Positions 11,546-24,132 of a stretch of 64,000 nucleotides of DNA are shown in pieces. Position numbers and translations under genes: made by a program. How positions within the stretch are numbered: position 1 is the stretch's first letter; each line of letters starts with the position of its first letter. This DNA comes from Hyperoodon ampullatus. Taxonomy: Eukaryota > Chordata > Mammalia > Artiodactyla > Ziphiidae. The notes under the pieces are model-generated. The model was not told where the DNA came from. It worked only from the letters and a program-made list of their open reading frames with translations, and made no database searches. The stretch lies in contig CATKHW010000058.1 of assembly GCA_949752795.1 (NCBI GenBank), positions 1,054,001 through 1,118,000 on the forward strand. Direction: 5' to 3'.

Positions 11546-11990
11546 AAGGTCGCCGAACATATGTGGGGTGGGGTGAAACCTGCCACCGCAGCATCTCTGC
11601 GCCTCTCTTTCCTGGACCCTTAAAGGTCATTAGAATCTGTAACACTTCCAATGCTGGTGCTCAGGCGGACGAGAAGTGAGGCAGGAGGCCTTGGGACAAT
11701 CAACCTCACCAGGAGGCTGGTGTGGAGACGTTTTTACCCTCCCCCCATGTATCAGGGCTCCCACCACAACATGAAGCAGTTACAAAAGAGGGGTCTGCAC
11801 CCTCAACACCCCAAGAATAAGGAACGGAACAAAAAGCAGAGGAGGTGTTCGTCTCCGGCAACGTTCATTAAAAATTCCTGGGAGATAAAAAGAGAATCTG
11901 GGCAATAAAATAAAGTCTAACCTGTTTTTCCTTTGTGCTTTGTCTAATTTCACGTGCTCCTAGGGTTCCGCATGCAGAGGTCCCACACCC
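11546..11990. other. Possible 3' end of the ERV (LTR-like, unproven)
   Basis: This follows the env-like remnant. An AATAAA signal at 11904-11909, in AATAAAATAAAG, followed by a T-rich TTTTTCCTTTGTGCTTTG stretch resembles the R/U5 part of a retroviral LTR. I find no matching 5' LTR in the window and no clear TG...CA ends, so the call is tentative. Confidence 0.3.
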
Positions 11991-12188
11991 GGCACTTCAG
12001 ACCCGATTTCCTAGTGCAGAATGGCTGGGTCGACACCTCAGCTAGTGGGGTCCCATGCAGACTCTGCGGCATAGAGCCTGAGCTGCAGCCAACTCAGCCC
12101 TCGAGAGCTCCATCCCCTCCCTCCCACTGACGCTGCCGGGGACCCTACACAGCAGCCCAGCCCACAGCCCATGGGGGAGTGCACGCTC
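11991..12188. other. Unclassified GC-richer sequence
   Basis: About 200 bp is rich in C and G (TCCATCCCCTCCCTCCCACT near 12110). No repeat or gene is recognised. Confidence 0.4.
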
Positions 12189-12636
12189 TCACCTCTCCAT
12201 TCTGTTTTCAAAATAATGTTTCCTTTGCTTCTGAACCAAACTCAGTCTTGATCTGTTGGCTCCAATGACACTGGGCACGGGGACTCCTGTTAGGGTCCAC
12301 TCTGGAGGATCAGTAACAGAAATTGAGAACATTGTAACTTCAATGAACAGATGTGTGAGCCAAACTGTAGTTAACATAGAGCAGTGTATAATGCTCGGGT
12401 AAAATAAGATGTTTCTAAGACTTACATTTGATATTTCCATCACTTTCCTATAAGCAAGTTCAGTGAAGACGTCTGTCTTATTTGTCAGGTCAACATTAGA
12501 CAAATGAAGTGATTTATTTCCATGGATGTACATCGAATACTCTTGGCTGAAGCTTCAATCTTGTTTTGAATGCTTTTCCATTGAAAATGATACCTCTCTT
12601 TCAGCTCCCCCATTTCTGAGAAGTATAAAACCTTAT
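12189..12636 (-). other. Unclassified segment with a 114-codon minus-strand frame
   Basis: A minus-strand frame runs from 12533 down to 12189. Inside it, near 12419, an AAT|GTAAGT string would be a consensus splice donor, so it could be a displaced exon or part of a decayed element. I recognise no protein family, and a frame of this length can occur by chance. I do not call a gene. Confidence 0.3.
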
Positions 12637-12830
12637 AATTTATTATTACCAAAGGGGAAAGGTAGGAGAAGGGATAAATTAACAGTTTGGGATTAACACA
12701 TACACACTGCTATGTATAAAATAGATCATCAACAAGGAACTACTGTATAGCACAGGGAACTACACTGAATATTTTGCAATAACCTATAAGGCGAAATAAT
12801 CTGAAAAAGAATAGATATTTTTATTGACAT
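12637..12830 (+). mobile_element. L1 3' UTR fragment
   Basis: This is a classic artiodactyl/cetacean-type L1 3' UTR: TTATTACCAAAGGGGAAAGG near 12642, GGATAAATTAACAGTTTGGG, ACTGTATAGCACAGGGAACT near 12741, and AATAACCTATAAGG near 12778. This 3' UTR subtype is the one that also underlies the satellite monomers. Confidence 0.85.
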
Positions 12831-13029
12831 CATCTATCAATGACAGATAAAATGTAACCTAAGCAAGGCCGATGGTGAGCGCTCTGACCCTGAAGATTTC
12901 AGTCATCTAAAGTTTGGGCTCTGCCTATTTCCCAAGGCCCTTAAAGGACATACGTGTAGCCGTAGCTTAAAAATTCCCCAGTTTGGGGTTCGGGGAGGCA
13001 CTGATTTGGAAAAATCCCTGGTGTTCTCC
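12831..13029. other. Unclassified spacer before the relic satellite
   Basis: No gene or repeat is recognised with confidence. Satellite similarity becomes visible only from about 13030, where GGGACCCTTCCTACAGCTAA aligns with GGGAATATTACTACAGCTAT of young monomers. The true left end of the relic may lie inside this stretch. Confidence 0.4.
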
Positions 13030-13615
13030 TTACATGCACGGGACCCTTCCTACAGCTAAAACATGCCTGTCACACCTAGAGGATGGTACACCGTTTGATC
13101 GGAAAGAGTTTGGAAAAGGCACCTCATCTCCTCATTGCCTGGTGCTCGGGTTCAACCCTCCAGCATCTTTCCTAACAATCTCCTCACTTGGTGATATCAG
13201 CACCGTCAACATCCTGTTGCACACAGTTTGGAATTTGTCCAGAGGATGTAGCGGAAGGATGAGAAAAATATAGAGACATGTCTTAGGTGTTCGGACAGGC
13301 ACATGCCACCCTAATTTCCAATCCAGAACACAAATTCATCAAAGGCTAGAATTGCCCACGGAAACAGAATAGGGCTAGAGGAAATCCCGCTGTTTTGTGT
13401 CCAGTTTCCAAAAACACAAGTTGAAAAATGGAACTCAGGGGCACTAAAATTCATGAAACTGCAGAGTTGAAAATATCTATCGTCGAAAAATGTCTTGAGG
13501 TAAGTCACAGAAAAGGACTTGTAAGCAAGGGAGAGTGGCAGGAAACAGATTTGAAGAGGTAGAAAGGACTCCCCATTAAAGCACAAGAAAAGGGGCTGAA
13601 CATCGCCAATGATGC
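13030..13615 (+). repeat. Relic monomer b0 (non-L1 part only)
   Basis: This is a strongly diverged copy of the second half of the monomer. ACAGCTAAAACATGCCTG, TTCGGACAGGCACATG and ACAAGTTGAAAAATGGAACT align in order with young copies. Many substitutions and indels are present. No CENP-B-like 17-mer remains at the equivalent place (near 13557). Confidence 0.8.
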
Positions 13616-15365
13616 AGTTGGCCAAAAAGGGTGTATGCATTTTTTCTGAATATATTCAAGTAAAGGCCATACACACTTTTTATCCAACCAAACAGGTGGG
13701 CACTGGAAATCAATATCACAAAATGTATCACTTCACATCAGTCAGAAGGGCCATCCACATAAAGTGTAAACACCAGAAATGCAGGACAGGGCGAGGAGAA
13801 AAGGGAGCCCTGTGAGGCTGATAGTGGAAATGTAATTTGCCAACGGCCACTCTGGAGAAGTGTATTGTGTTTGTAAAACATCTAAAAAATGAGCTACAGA
13901 GCATAGGGCACTTGCACTCATGGGCGTGTACCTTGGGAAAAACAAAAATCGACAGAAAACAGGCACCCGAACGTTTACCACCTCTCTGTTAAAAAGGGCC
14001 TCAACTTGGATATAACCTAAATGTCCCTGGAAGGATAAAATGGATAAAAGAGATGGGGTACTTATGTAGAGTGGAATATTACTCATCCAGAAATCAATGA
14101 AATAAGGCCAGTTGTAACAACTCTGGAGGAGTTACATAAGATCATTCTAAGTGACATATGTCAGAAAGAAAAAGACACATATCATAAGATGTCACTTAAA
14201 GGTGGAATCAAAAATGGCTACACATGAAATAAATTACAAAACAGAAACATAGTCAAATATGTAGAAAATAGACATAAGGCTGCTAAATGGGAAAGGTGGG
14301 GAATGGTGAGGTATTATCCAGGAGGTTGAAATTAGCAAAGATACCATTCCAAGTACCAAATTGAATAACTGACAAGGCCTACACGGTACCTCAAAGAACT
14401 GCACTCAGCCCACTCAAGTCACTGGAAAATAATACATATGACTGGTAAGCATCTGAAAAAGAAGTTATTGTTGTCTCACAGTACATGAATCAAGTGGATG
14501 TACAGCAGGAAAAAACAGAGCCTTGAAAATCAGCTGTAACCAATATAAAAATAAATTTAAAACTATTTATAAAAACAGTGAGACAGACAAAAATTCTTAC
14601 AACTTTTGTTGAAGGGCTACGATGTAACATGGATTGAACACATGTAGACCCACAGCAGGATGATTATATAAGGCTGGAAGCTATGCACGCTAAGAGATGT
14701 TAGAGAGGCTGGGTGAGGAAATGCAGACCTTTTAAAGTAATACTGCCTGGTACCCATTCCATGGGTCCCAAATCTGCAGGTTCAAGGGAGTCTTCTGACA
14801 GCGAAAACATGCCTGGGAAACCGAGATGAATGTACACCGTGTGCTCAGGAAAGGTGTCTAAAATGCACCTCATTTTTGATCTCCTGCTGCTGGGGTTCGC
14901 CATTCCAGCCACATTACTAACAACCTCCCCACTTGGAGAATCAGCACCTTTAACCTCCTGTTTCCCACAGTTTGCAATTTGTGCAGAGGGTAAATGGGAA
15001 GAGGGGGAACCAATGAGAGATTAGCTGTAGGAGTTTTGACAGGCACATGTCACTCTAATTTCCCATTAGGAAGAAGAATTAACCAAAGGCTCAGCCTGCC
15101 TCCCCAGAACCAGAATAGGGCCGGAAGCAATCCAATGGTTTGGCGGCCAGCTCACAAAAAAAGCGAGTTGCAAAATGGAGCTCAGGAGCAGACAATTCAA
15201 AGACCTGCAAAGATATAAATGATAACCAACGTCCAAAAATATATTCAGGTAAGGCAACGAAGAGGATCTGAATGAGAGGCAGAATTGCAGGAAACAGATT
15301 TCAAAAGGTAGATTGTACTCACATTTAAAGCATATGAAAAGCAGCAGAATTTCTAAAATGATGCA
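13616..15365 (+). repeat. Relic monomer b1
   Basis: It opens with an imperfect palindrome centred at 13652/13653 with many arm mismatches. The L1 part is closer to genuine L1 than in young copies: TCAGTCAGAAGGGCCATC near 13739, AGTGGAAATGTAATTTGCC near 13824, TGTACAGCAGG near 14499 and CCAATATAAAAATAAATTT near 14539. The length to the next centre is 1750 bp. Confidence 0.85.
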
Positions 15366-17128
15366 GTTGGGCAAAAGTGTGTATGCTTTTTTTTCGTGAA
15401 TATCTTCAGGAAAAAAACACATGCAGAGTTTTTGGCCAACCAAGCAAGAGGGAAATGCAAATCTGCACAACAAAGGAGTCTCAATTTCCACTGCTCAGAA
15501 AGGCAATCCAAAAAATGTGTACAAACCAGAAATGCAGGAGAGGCCATGGAAAACAGGGAGCCTAGTCACGCTGATGGGTGGGGTATAAATATCCAAGAGC
15601 CACTCTGAAGAAGTGTATGCTGTTTCCTAAAACTTCTAAAATACAAAGCCCCCAAGCAAAGGGGACTTCAACTCACGGGCATATGACTTGGGAAGACTAA
15701 ATATCAATAAGACACAGGCACCCCAAAGTTTAGGGCTGCTCTGCATACAAGAACCTCAACTTTGGTACACCTAAAATATCCCAGGAAAAAGAGAAATGCA
15801 TAAAGAACTTGTGGTAATTTTGTACAACGGAATATCACTCAGACGTGAAATCAGTGTATATAAGGCCAGTAGCAGCATAATGAGTGGATTTAGGTATGAT
15901 GATTCTAAGGGAAATTAGTCACACAGAAAAAGAATCTTATCATAAGATATCACTTATAGAGGGAATGTCAATATCACAACACATGAACTGAATTAGGAAA
16001 GAGAACAGAGTCTCACATTTAGAAAAAAACTCTTATGCCTGCTTCAGGGGAATGGAGAGGTGGGGTGATGCATAAAACCAGAGTATGATATTAGCACAGG
16101 TACCATTCCATAAACCAAATACAGAATAGACAAGACCTACACCTTCCTCAGTGAATGGGACTCAACACCCCTATTCCCCGCCGAGGAATATATCTGACTA
16201 GTAAGAATCTTAAAACCTATGTATTCATATGTCTCCGTAAGGAAATCAATTGTGTCTAGACTGGCATAAACAGGTCAGTGAAAACCAGCTCAACCCCATA
16301 ATAAAAATGAATTTCAAAAACAAAACCAAAAAACAGCAAAATTCTTACACAATTCCTTCAGGGGTTCTAATGAAACCTGGAATGACCCTATCTGCAAAGA
16401 CAGCTGGATGAGACATAAGGCTGGACACTTGGGACTGAGAGGACTGGTGAGATTGGGAGAGAAAATGCAGAACCTTTAAAGTAGTAATGCATGCCACCAT
16501 TCCATGGGTCCCAAATCTCCAGGTAGAAGGGAATATCACTACAGTTATAACATGTATGGGAAACCTAGAGAATGGACACCCTGTGATGGCGAAAGGTTTC
16601 TAAAACTCTCCTAATTTTTCCTCTCCTTGTGCTCCACTTTGGTATTCCAACTGCTTTACTATCAATCTCCCAACTTAGGAGAGTCAGCCCCTATAACCTC
16701 CTGGTTCGCACAGTTTGCTATTTGTGCAGATGATGAAAGGGAAGAGGGAGAACCAATCAGAGAGTAGATGTAGGCATTTGGACGGGCACATGTCACTCTA
16801 ATTTCCCGTCAGGAAGAAGAATTAACCAAAGCCTCAGCCACCCACAGCGAACCAATAAAGCCACCCCTGGAACCAGTATAGGTCCTGAAGCAAAATTGTG
16901 GATTTGCGGCCAGCTCACAAAAATGGGATTTGAAAATTGGAGCTCAGGGGCCCAGCAATTCAAAAACCTGCAGAGTTATAAAGGACTACTCTCTTCCAGA
17001 AATCTGTTGAGGGAAGGCAATGAAGCGGACTTGAAAATGAGGCAGAATTGCACAAAACATATTTCAAGAGGTAAATTGGAATCGCCTTTGAAGCACAGAA
17101 AAAGCATCCCAACTTGGACGGTGATGCA
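15366..17128 (+). repeat. Relic monomer b2
   Basis: The palindrome is centred at 15402/15403 and imperfect. The L1 join reads GAGGGAAATGCAAATC, close to the L1 wording AGAGAAATGCAAATC. The second part is partway between b1 and the young copies. The length is 1763 bp. From about 15680 onward it resembles the young type more than b1 does. Confidence 0.87.
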
Positions 17129-17300
17129 CTTGGCCAAAAAGGGCGTATGCCTTTTCCCCTGAATATATTCAGGAGAAAACGCATACGTCCTTTCTGGCCA
17201 ATGAAGCAAGCATGCAATGCAAATCCACACTACAAAGAATTGTCACTTCCCACCGGTCGAAAGGGACATCTGTATATCTGTAAAAACCAGAAAGGCAAGA
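17129..17300 (+). repeat. Monomer b3, left piece (interrupted by the minisatellite)
   Basis: The palindrome at 17129-17202 has only a few mismatches. It is followed by about 100 bp of L1-derived sequence up to AACCAGAAAGGCAAGA, where the match to other monomers stops at about 17300. Confidence 0.88.
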
Positions 17301-20300
17301 GCGAGATGACAAGGGCATGAAGCAATGTGATCTCAAGGGTCATGGAGGATTGTGATGACAAGCGCATGGAGCATTGTGATGACAAGATTATGTAGCATTT
17401 TGCTGACAAAGGCAAGGAGCATTGTGATGACAAGGTTCATGGAGCACTTTGATGACAAGCGTCATGGAGCATTGTGATTACAGGGGTCATGGAGCATTGG
17501 GATGACAAGAGCATGGATCATTGTGATGACAAGGTTCATGGAGCATTTTGATGACAAGAGTCCCGGATCATTGTGTCGTCAGGGTTCATGGAGCATTGTG
17601 ATGACAGTGGTCATGGAGCATTGTGATGACAGGGGTCAGGGAGCATTGTGATGAGAAGGTCATGGACCATTGGGCTGAAAATGTTCATGGAGTGTTGTGA
17701 TGAGAGGCGTCATGGAGCATTGTGATGACAAGGTACTGGAGCATTGTGATGAGAAGACCATGGAGCCTTGTGATGACATGTCTCATGGGGCATTCTGAGG
17801 AAAAGGGGCATGCAGCATTGTGATTACAGAGGTCTTGGAGCATTGTGGTGACAAGGGCATGGAGCATTGGGATGAGAAGGCCATGGAGCGTTCTGATGAC
17901 ATGCATCATGGAGCTTTGTGAGGACAAGGGCATGGAGCATTGTGTTTTCAGGGGTCTTGGAGCACTGTGATGAAAAGGGCATGGATCATTGTGATGAAAA
18001 AGGCATGGAGCCTGGTCATGAAAGGGTTCAGGGAGCATACTGACGACAAGTGTCAGGGAGCATTGTGATGACAAGGGTATTGAGCATTGTGATGACAAAG
18101 GTCATGGAGCATTGTGATGAGAAGACGATGGATAATTGTGATGACGAGCGTCATGGGGCGTTGTGATGATAAGTGTTATGGAACATTTTGATCACAAGGA
18201 TTTGGAGCATTGTGATGACAGAGGTCATGAGGCATTTTGATTTCATTGTGATGACAATAGCCTGAAGCATTATGATGATGGGCATGCTGCATTGTGATGA
18301 CAGGGTTCATGGAGCATTGAGATGAAAAGGGGCATGGAGCATTGTGATTACAGGAGTCTTGGAGCATTGTGATGACAAGGGCATGGAGCATCGTGAATGA
18401 GAAGGCCATGGAGAATTCTGATGACATGCGTCATGGAGCTTTGTGATGACAAGGGCATGGAGCATTGTGATTACAGGGGTCTTGGAGCACTGTGATGACA
18501 AGGGTCATGGAGCCTTGTGATGACAAGGCCGTGGAACATTGTGATGGCAGTGGTCATGGAGCATTTTTATGACAGGGGTCATGGAGCATTGTGATGACCA
18601 GGGCATGGAACACTGTGATACATGGGTCATGGAGGATTGTAATGACAAGCGCATGGAGCATTGTGATAAGAATGGCATCGAGCATTGTGATGAAAAGCAT
18701 CATGTAGCCTGTGATGACAAGGGCATGGAACAATGTGATGAGAGGTTTCATGGAGCATTGTGATGACAATGGCATGCAGCATTGTGATGCCAAGGGTCAT
18801 GGAGCTTTGTGATGACAAAGGTCATGGAGCATTTTGATGACAAGAGGTGTGGTGCATTCTGTTGTGTAGGGCAGGGAGCATTGTGATAACAGGGTCATGG
18901 AGCAATTTGATGAAAAGTGTCATGGAACATTTTGATGACAGGGGTTATGGAACATTGAGATGTCAAGGGTCATGGAACATTTCCATGACAGGGTTTAAGG
19001 ACCATTGTGATGACAGGGGAGTGGGTGTATTGTGATGACTAGTGAGGGAACATGTTGATATCAGTGGTGAGAGAGCATTTTTATAAGAAGTGCATGGAGC
19101 ATTGTGATGACAATCTTTATGGAGCATTGTGATGACAAGGTTGTGGAGCATTGTGATGACAAGGGTCATGGAGCATTGAGTTGACAAAGGCACGGAGCAT
19201 TGTGATGACAAGTGTCACGGAGCATTGTGATGAAAAGTTCATGGAGCATTGTGGTGACAAAGTTCACAGAGCCTTGTGATGATGAGGGCATGGACCATTG
19301 TGATGACACAGGTCATGAAGCCTTGTGAAGACTGGAGTCACGGAGAATTGTGATGACTGGGGTCATGGAGCATTGTGATGACAAGGGCATGGAGCTTTGT
19401 GATGACAGGGGCATAGGGCATTGGTCTGACAAGTTTCATGGATAATTGTGTTGACAGTGGGCATGGCACATTGTGATGACAAGGTCATGGAGCATTGTGA
19501 AGACAAGGTCATGGAGTATTGTGAAGACAGGTGTCAGGGAGCATTGTGATGACATATTTCATGGTCCATTGTGATGACAATGGCATGGAGCATTGTGATG
19601 CCAAGTGTTATGGAGGATTGTGATGACAAAGGTAATGGAGCATTGTGATGACAAGGGCTTGGATCATTGTGATGACAAGGGCATGGAGCATTGTGATGAC
19701 AACGGGCAGTGAGAATTTTGATGAAAAGGTCGTGAAGCATTGTGATAACAAAGGCATGGAGCTTGCTATGACAGGGGTCATGGGGCATTGCGATGACAAG
19801 TGCATGGAGAATTGTGATGACAAGAGCATGTAACATAGTGATGAGAACTGTCATGGAGCACTGTGATGACAAGGACGTGGAGAATTGTGATGACAAGGGA
19901 CATGGTGCATTGTCATAACCAGGGCATGGAGCATTGTTATGGCAAGACCGTGGAGCACTGTGATGAGAAGACCATGGATAATTGTGATGACGAGCATCAT
20001 GGAACACTGTAATGACAAGGGGCATGGAGCATTGTGATGACAGGTGTCATGGAGCATTGTGACGACAGGGGTCATGGATCATTGTGATGACAAGTGTCAC
20101 GGAGCATTCTGATGACAAGCTTGTGGAGTATTGTGATGACAATGGCATGGAGCATTGTGATGAAAAGGGCATGGATCACTGTGATGAAAAAGGCATGGAG
20201 ACTTGTCATGACAGGGTTCAATGAGCATACTGACGACAGGTGTCAGGGAGCATTGTGATGACAAGTGTATTGAGAATTGTGATGACAAGGGTCATGGAGC

Positions 20301-23300
20301 ATTGTGATGAGAAGTCCATGGATAATTGTGATGACCAGCATCATGGGGCGTTGTGATGACAAGTATTATGGAACATTGTGATCACAAGGGTTTGGAGCAT
20401 TGTGATGACAGAGGTCATGGATCATTGAGATGAAAAGGGGCATGGAGCATTGTGATTACAGGGGTCTTGGAGCATTGTGATGAGAAGGGTCATGGAGCCT
20501 TGTAATGACAAGGCCATGGAACATCGTGATGGCAGGGGTAATGGAGCATTGTTATCACAGGTGTAATGGAGCATTGTGATGGCAAGGGCATGGAGCATTG
20601 TGATGAGAAGGCCATGGAGCATTCTGATGACATGTGTCAGGTAGCATTGTGATGACAATGGCATGGAGCAATGTGAGGAGAGCGTTCATGGAGCATTGTG
20701 ATGACCATGACATGGATCATTGTGATGCACAGGGTCATGGATCTTTGTGATGACAAAGGTCATGGAGCATTTTGATGACAAGGGCGTGGTGCATTGTGAT
20801 GAGAAGGGCAGGGAGCATTGTGATGACAGGGTCATGGAACAATTTGATGAAAAGGGTCATGCAACATTTTGATGACAGGGGTTATGGAACATTGTGATGT
20901 CAGGGGTCATTGAGCATTTTGATGAAATGGTTCATGGAGCATTTTGATGACAGGGGTTATGGAACATTGTGATGTCAGGGGTCATCGAACATTGTGATGA
21001 TAAGCGCATGTAGAATTGTGATGACAGGAGTCATGGAACATTGTGATGATAGGGGTGAGGGAGTATTGTGATGAATAGTGATGTAACATTGTGATATCAG
21101 TGGTGAGAGAGCATTTTGATGAGAAGTGCATGGAGCATTGTGATGACAAGGTTTATGGAGCATTGTGATGACAAGATTGTGGAGCACTGTGATGACAAGC
21201 GCATGGCGCATTGTGATGACATGGGTCATGGAGCATTGTGCTGACAAGCGCATGGAGCATTGTGATGACAAGGGTCATGGAGCATTGTGCTGAGAAAGGC
21301 ATAGAGCATTGTGATGACAAGGGTCAAAGAGCATTGTGATGAAAAGTTCATGGAGCATTGTGGTTAAAAAGTCACAGAGACTGTACATGAGGAGGGCATG
21401 GACCATTGTGATGACAAAGGTCATGAAGCATTGTGATGACTGGAGTCACGGAGAATTGTGATGACAGGGGTCGTGGAGCATTGTGATAAGAAGGGCATGG
21501 AACATTGTGATGACAAGGGCATGGAGCATTGGTCTCATAAGTTTCATGGATTATTGCGATGACAGTTGGAATGGCGCATTGTGATGACAAGGGCATGGAG
21601 CACTGTGATGACCAGGTCATGCAGTATTGTGAAGACAGGTGTCAGGGAGCATTGTGATGACATATGTAATGGCCCATTGTGATGACAATGGCATGGAGCA
21701 TTGTGTTGCCAAGTGTCATGGAGGATTCTGATGACAAAGGTAATGGAGCATTGTGATGACAATGGCTTGGAGCATTGTGATGACAGGGTCAGGGAGCATT
21801 CTGATGACAAGCTTGTGGAGTAATTTGATGACATTGGCATGGAGCATTGTGATGAAAACGGCATGGGGCATTGTGATGAAAAAAGCATGGAGCCTTTTCG
21901 TGACAGGTTTCAAGGAGCATTCTGACGACAAGTGTCAGGGAGCATTGTGATGACAAGTGTATTGAAAATTATGATGACAAAGGTCATGGAGCATTGTGAT
22001 GAAAAGGGCATGGAGTATTGTGATGAAAGGCATCATGGAGCGTTGTGATGACAAGTGTTATGGAACATTGTGATCACAAGGGTTTGGAGCATTGTGAGGA
22101 CAGAGGTCTTGGATCATTTTGATTTCAAGGAACATGGAGCATTGTGATGACAAGGGCAGGAAGCAATGTGATCCCAAGGTTCATGGAGTATTGTGATGAC
22201 AAGCGCATAGAGCATCGTAATGACAGGGTCATGTAGCATTTTGCTGACAAAGGCATGGAGCATTGAGATGACAGGTGTCCAGGAGCACTGTGATGGCAAG
22301 CGTCAAGGAGCATTGTGTTTACAGGGGTCAAGGAGCATTGGGATGACAAGGGCATGCATCATTGTGATGCCAAGTGTCATGGAGCATTGGGCTGAATATG
22401 TTCATGGAGTTTTGTGATGACAGGGGTCATGGAGCATTGTGATGACTAGGGAATGGAGCATTGTGATGACAAGAGTACCGGATCATTGTGTTGTCAGGTG
22501 TCATGGAGCGTTGTGATGACAGTGGTCATGGAGCATTGTGATGGTATTGGTCAAGGAGCATTGTAATGAGAAGGTCATGGAGCATTGGGCTGAAAACGTT
22601 CATGGAGTATTGTGATGACAGGCGTCATGGAGCATTGTGATGATAAGGGAATGGAGCATTTTGATGACAACGTCCTGGAGCATTGTGATGAGAAGTCCAT
22701 GGAGCCTTGTGATGCCAAGTCTCATGGAGCATTCTGATGAAAAGGGGCATGGAGCATTGTGATTACAGGGGTCTAGGACCATTGTGATGACAAGGGCATG
22801 GAGCATTGTGATGAAAAGTGCATGGATCATTGTGATGAAAAAGGCATGGAGCCTTGTCATGAAAGGGTTCAAGGAGCATACCGATGGCAAGAGTAAGGGA
22901 GCATTGTGATGACATGTGTATTGAGCATTGTGATGACAAATGTCATGGGGCATTGTGATGAGAAGTCCATGGATAATTGTGATGACCAGCATCATGGGGC
23001 ATTGTGATGACAAGTGTTATGGAACATTGTGATCACAAGGGTTTGGAGCATTGTGATGACAGAGGTCATGGAGCATTTTGATTTCATTGTGATGACAATA
23101 GCATGAAGCATTATGATGATGGGCATGGTGCATTGTGATGACAGTGTTCATGGAGCATTTTGATGAAAAGGGTCATGGAGCATTTGTCTGACAAGTTTCA
23201 TGGATTATTGTGATGACAGTGGGCATGGCACATTGTGATGACAAGGGCATGAAGCATTGTGATGACAAGGTCATGGAGTATTGTGAAGACAGGTGTCAGG

Positions 23301-24132
23301 GAGCATTGTGATGACATATGTCATGTTCCATTGTGATGACAATAACACGGAGCATTGTGATGCCAAGTGTCATGGAGGATTGTTGTGACAAACGTAAAGG
23401 AGCATTTTGATGACAAGGGCATGGAGCATTGAGATGACAAGGTCCACTGATAATTTTAATGTCCAGGTCGTGAAACATTGTGATGACAAGCGCATGGAGC
23501 TTCCTATGACAGGGGTCATGGAGCATTGCGATGACAAGTGCATGGAGTATTGTGATGACAAGAGCATATAACATTGTGATGAGAAGTGCCATGGAGCATT
23601 GTGATGAAAAGGAAGTGGAGAATTGTGAGGACGAGGGACATTGAGCTTTGAGATGACCAGGGCATGGAGAATTGTGATGGCAAAACCGTGGAGCATTGTG
23701 ATGAGAAGACCTTGCGTAATTGTGATGACGAGCATCATGAAGCACTGTAATGACAAGGGGCATGAAGCATTGTGATGACAGGTGTCAGGGAGCATTGTGA
23801 TGACAGGGGTCATGGAGCATTGTGATGACAAGGGCACGGAGCATTGTGATGACAAGGGCCATTGAGAATTTTGATGACAAGGTCATGAAGCATTGTGATG
23901 ACAAACACTTGGAGCTTGCTATGACAGGGGGCATGGAACATTGCAATGACAAGTGCATGGAGAATTGTGATGACAAGAGCATGTAACATTGTGATGAGAA
24001 GTGTCATGTAGCATTGTGATGACAAGGACGTGGAGAATTGTGATGACAAGGGACATGGAGCATTGTGATGAGCAGGGCATAGAGCATTGTGATGACAGGT
24101 GTCATGGAGCATTATTATGACAAGGGCCATAG
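17301..24132. repeat. 6.8 kb minisatellite with a 24-25 bp unit
   Basis: The unit is close to GGAGCATTGTGATGACAAGG followed by GCAT or GTCAT. Common variants are ATGAGAAGG, ATGAAAAGG and ATGACAGGGG. At this length there are very roughly 280 units. The array sits inside one satellite monomer, replacing about 400 bp of its L1 part. Longer blocks repeat within it, for example 17663-18300 resembles 22580-23155, and a CAAGTTTCATGGAT(A/T)ATTG block recurs near 19430, 21540 and 23190. Units of 24 and 25 bp mix, so no long frame is maintained, and the open frames on either strand are by-products of the repeat. Confidence 0.95.

Noticed and set aside
17685..20025. Long repetitive minus-strand frames rich in Ser, His, Met and Pro in the minisatellite
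   Set aside because: They are a by-product of a 24-25 bp unit without stops in one frame. The mix of unit lengths shifts the frame every few units.
17301..24132. Resemblance to a CRISPR array (short repeats in a long run)
   Set aside because: There are no distinct spacers: the units abut, vary gradually, and the sequence context is mammalian satellite.
17301..24132. GTGATGA in most minisatellite units looks like the C box of C/D snoRNAs
   Set aside because: There is no regularly placed D box (CTGA) and no terminal stem. The motif recurs simply because the unit does.
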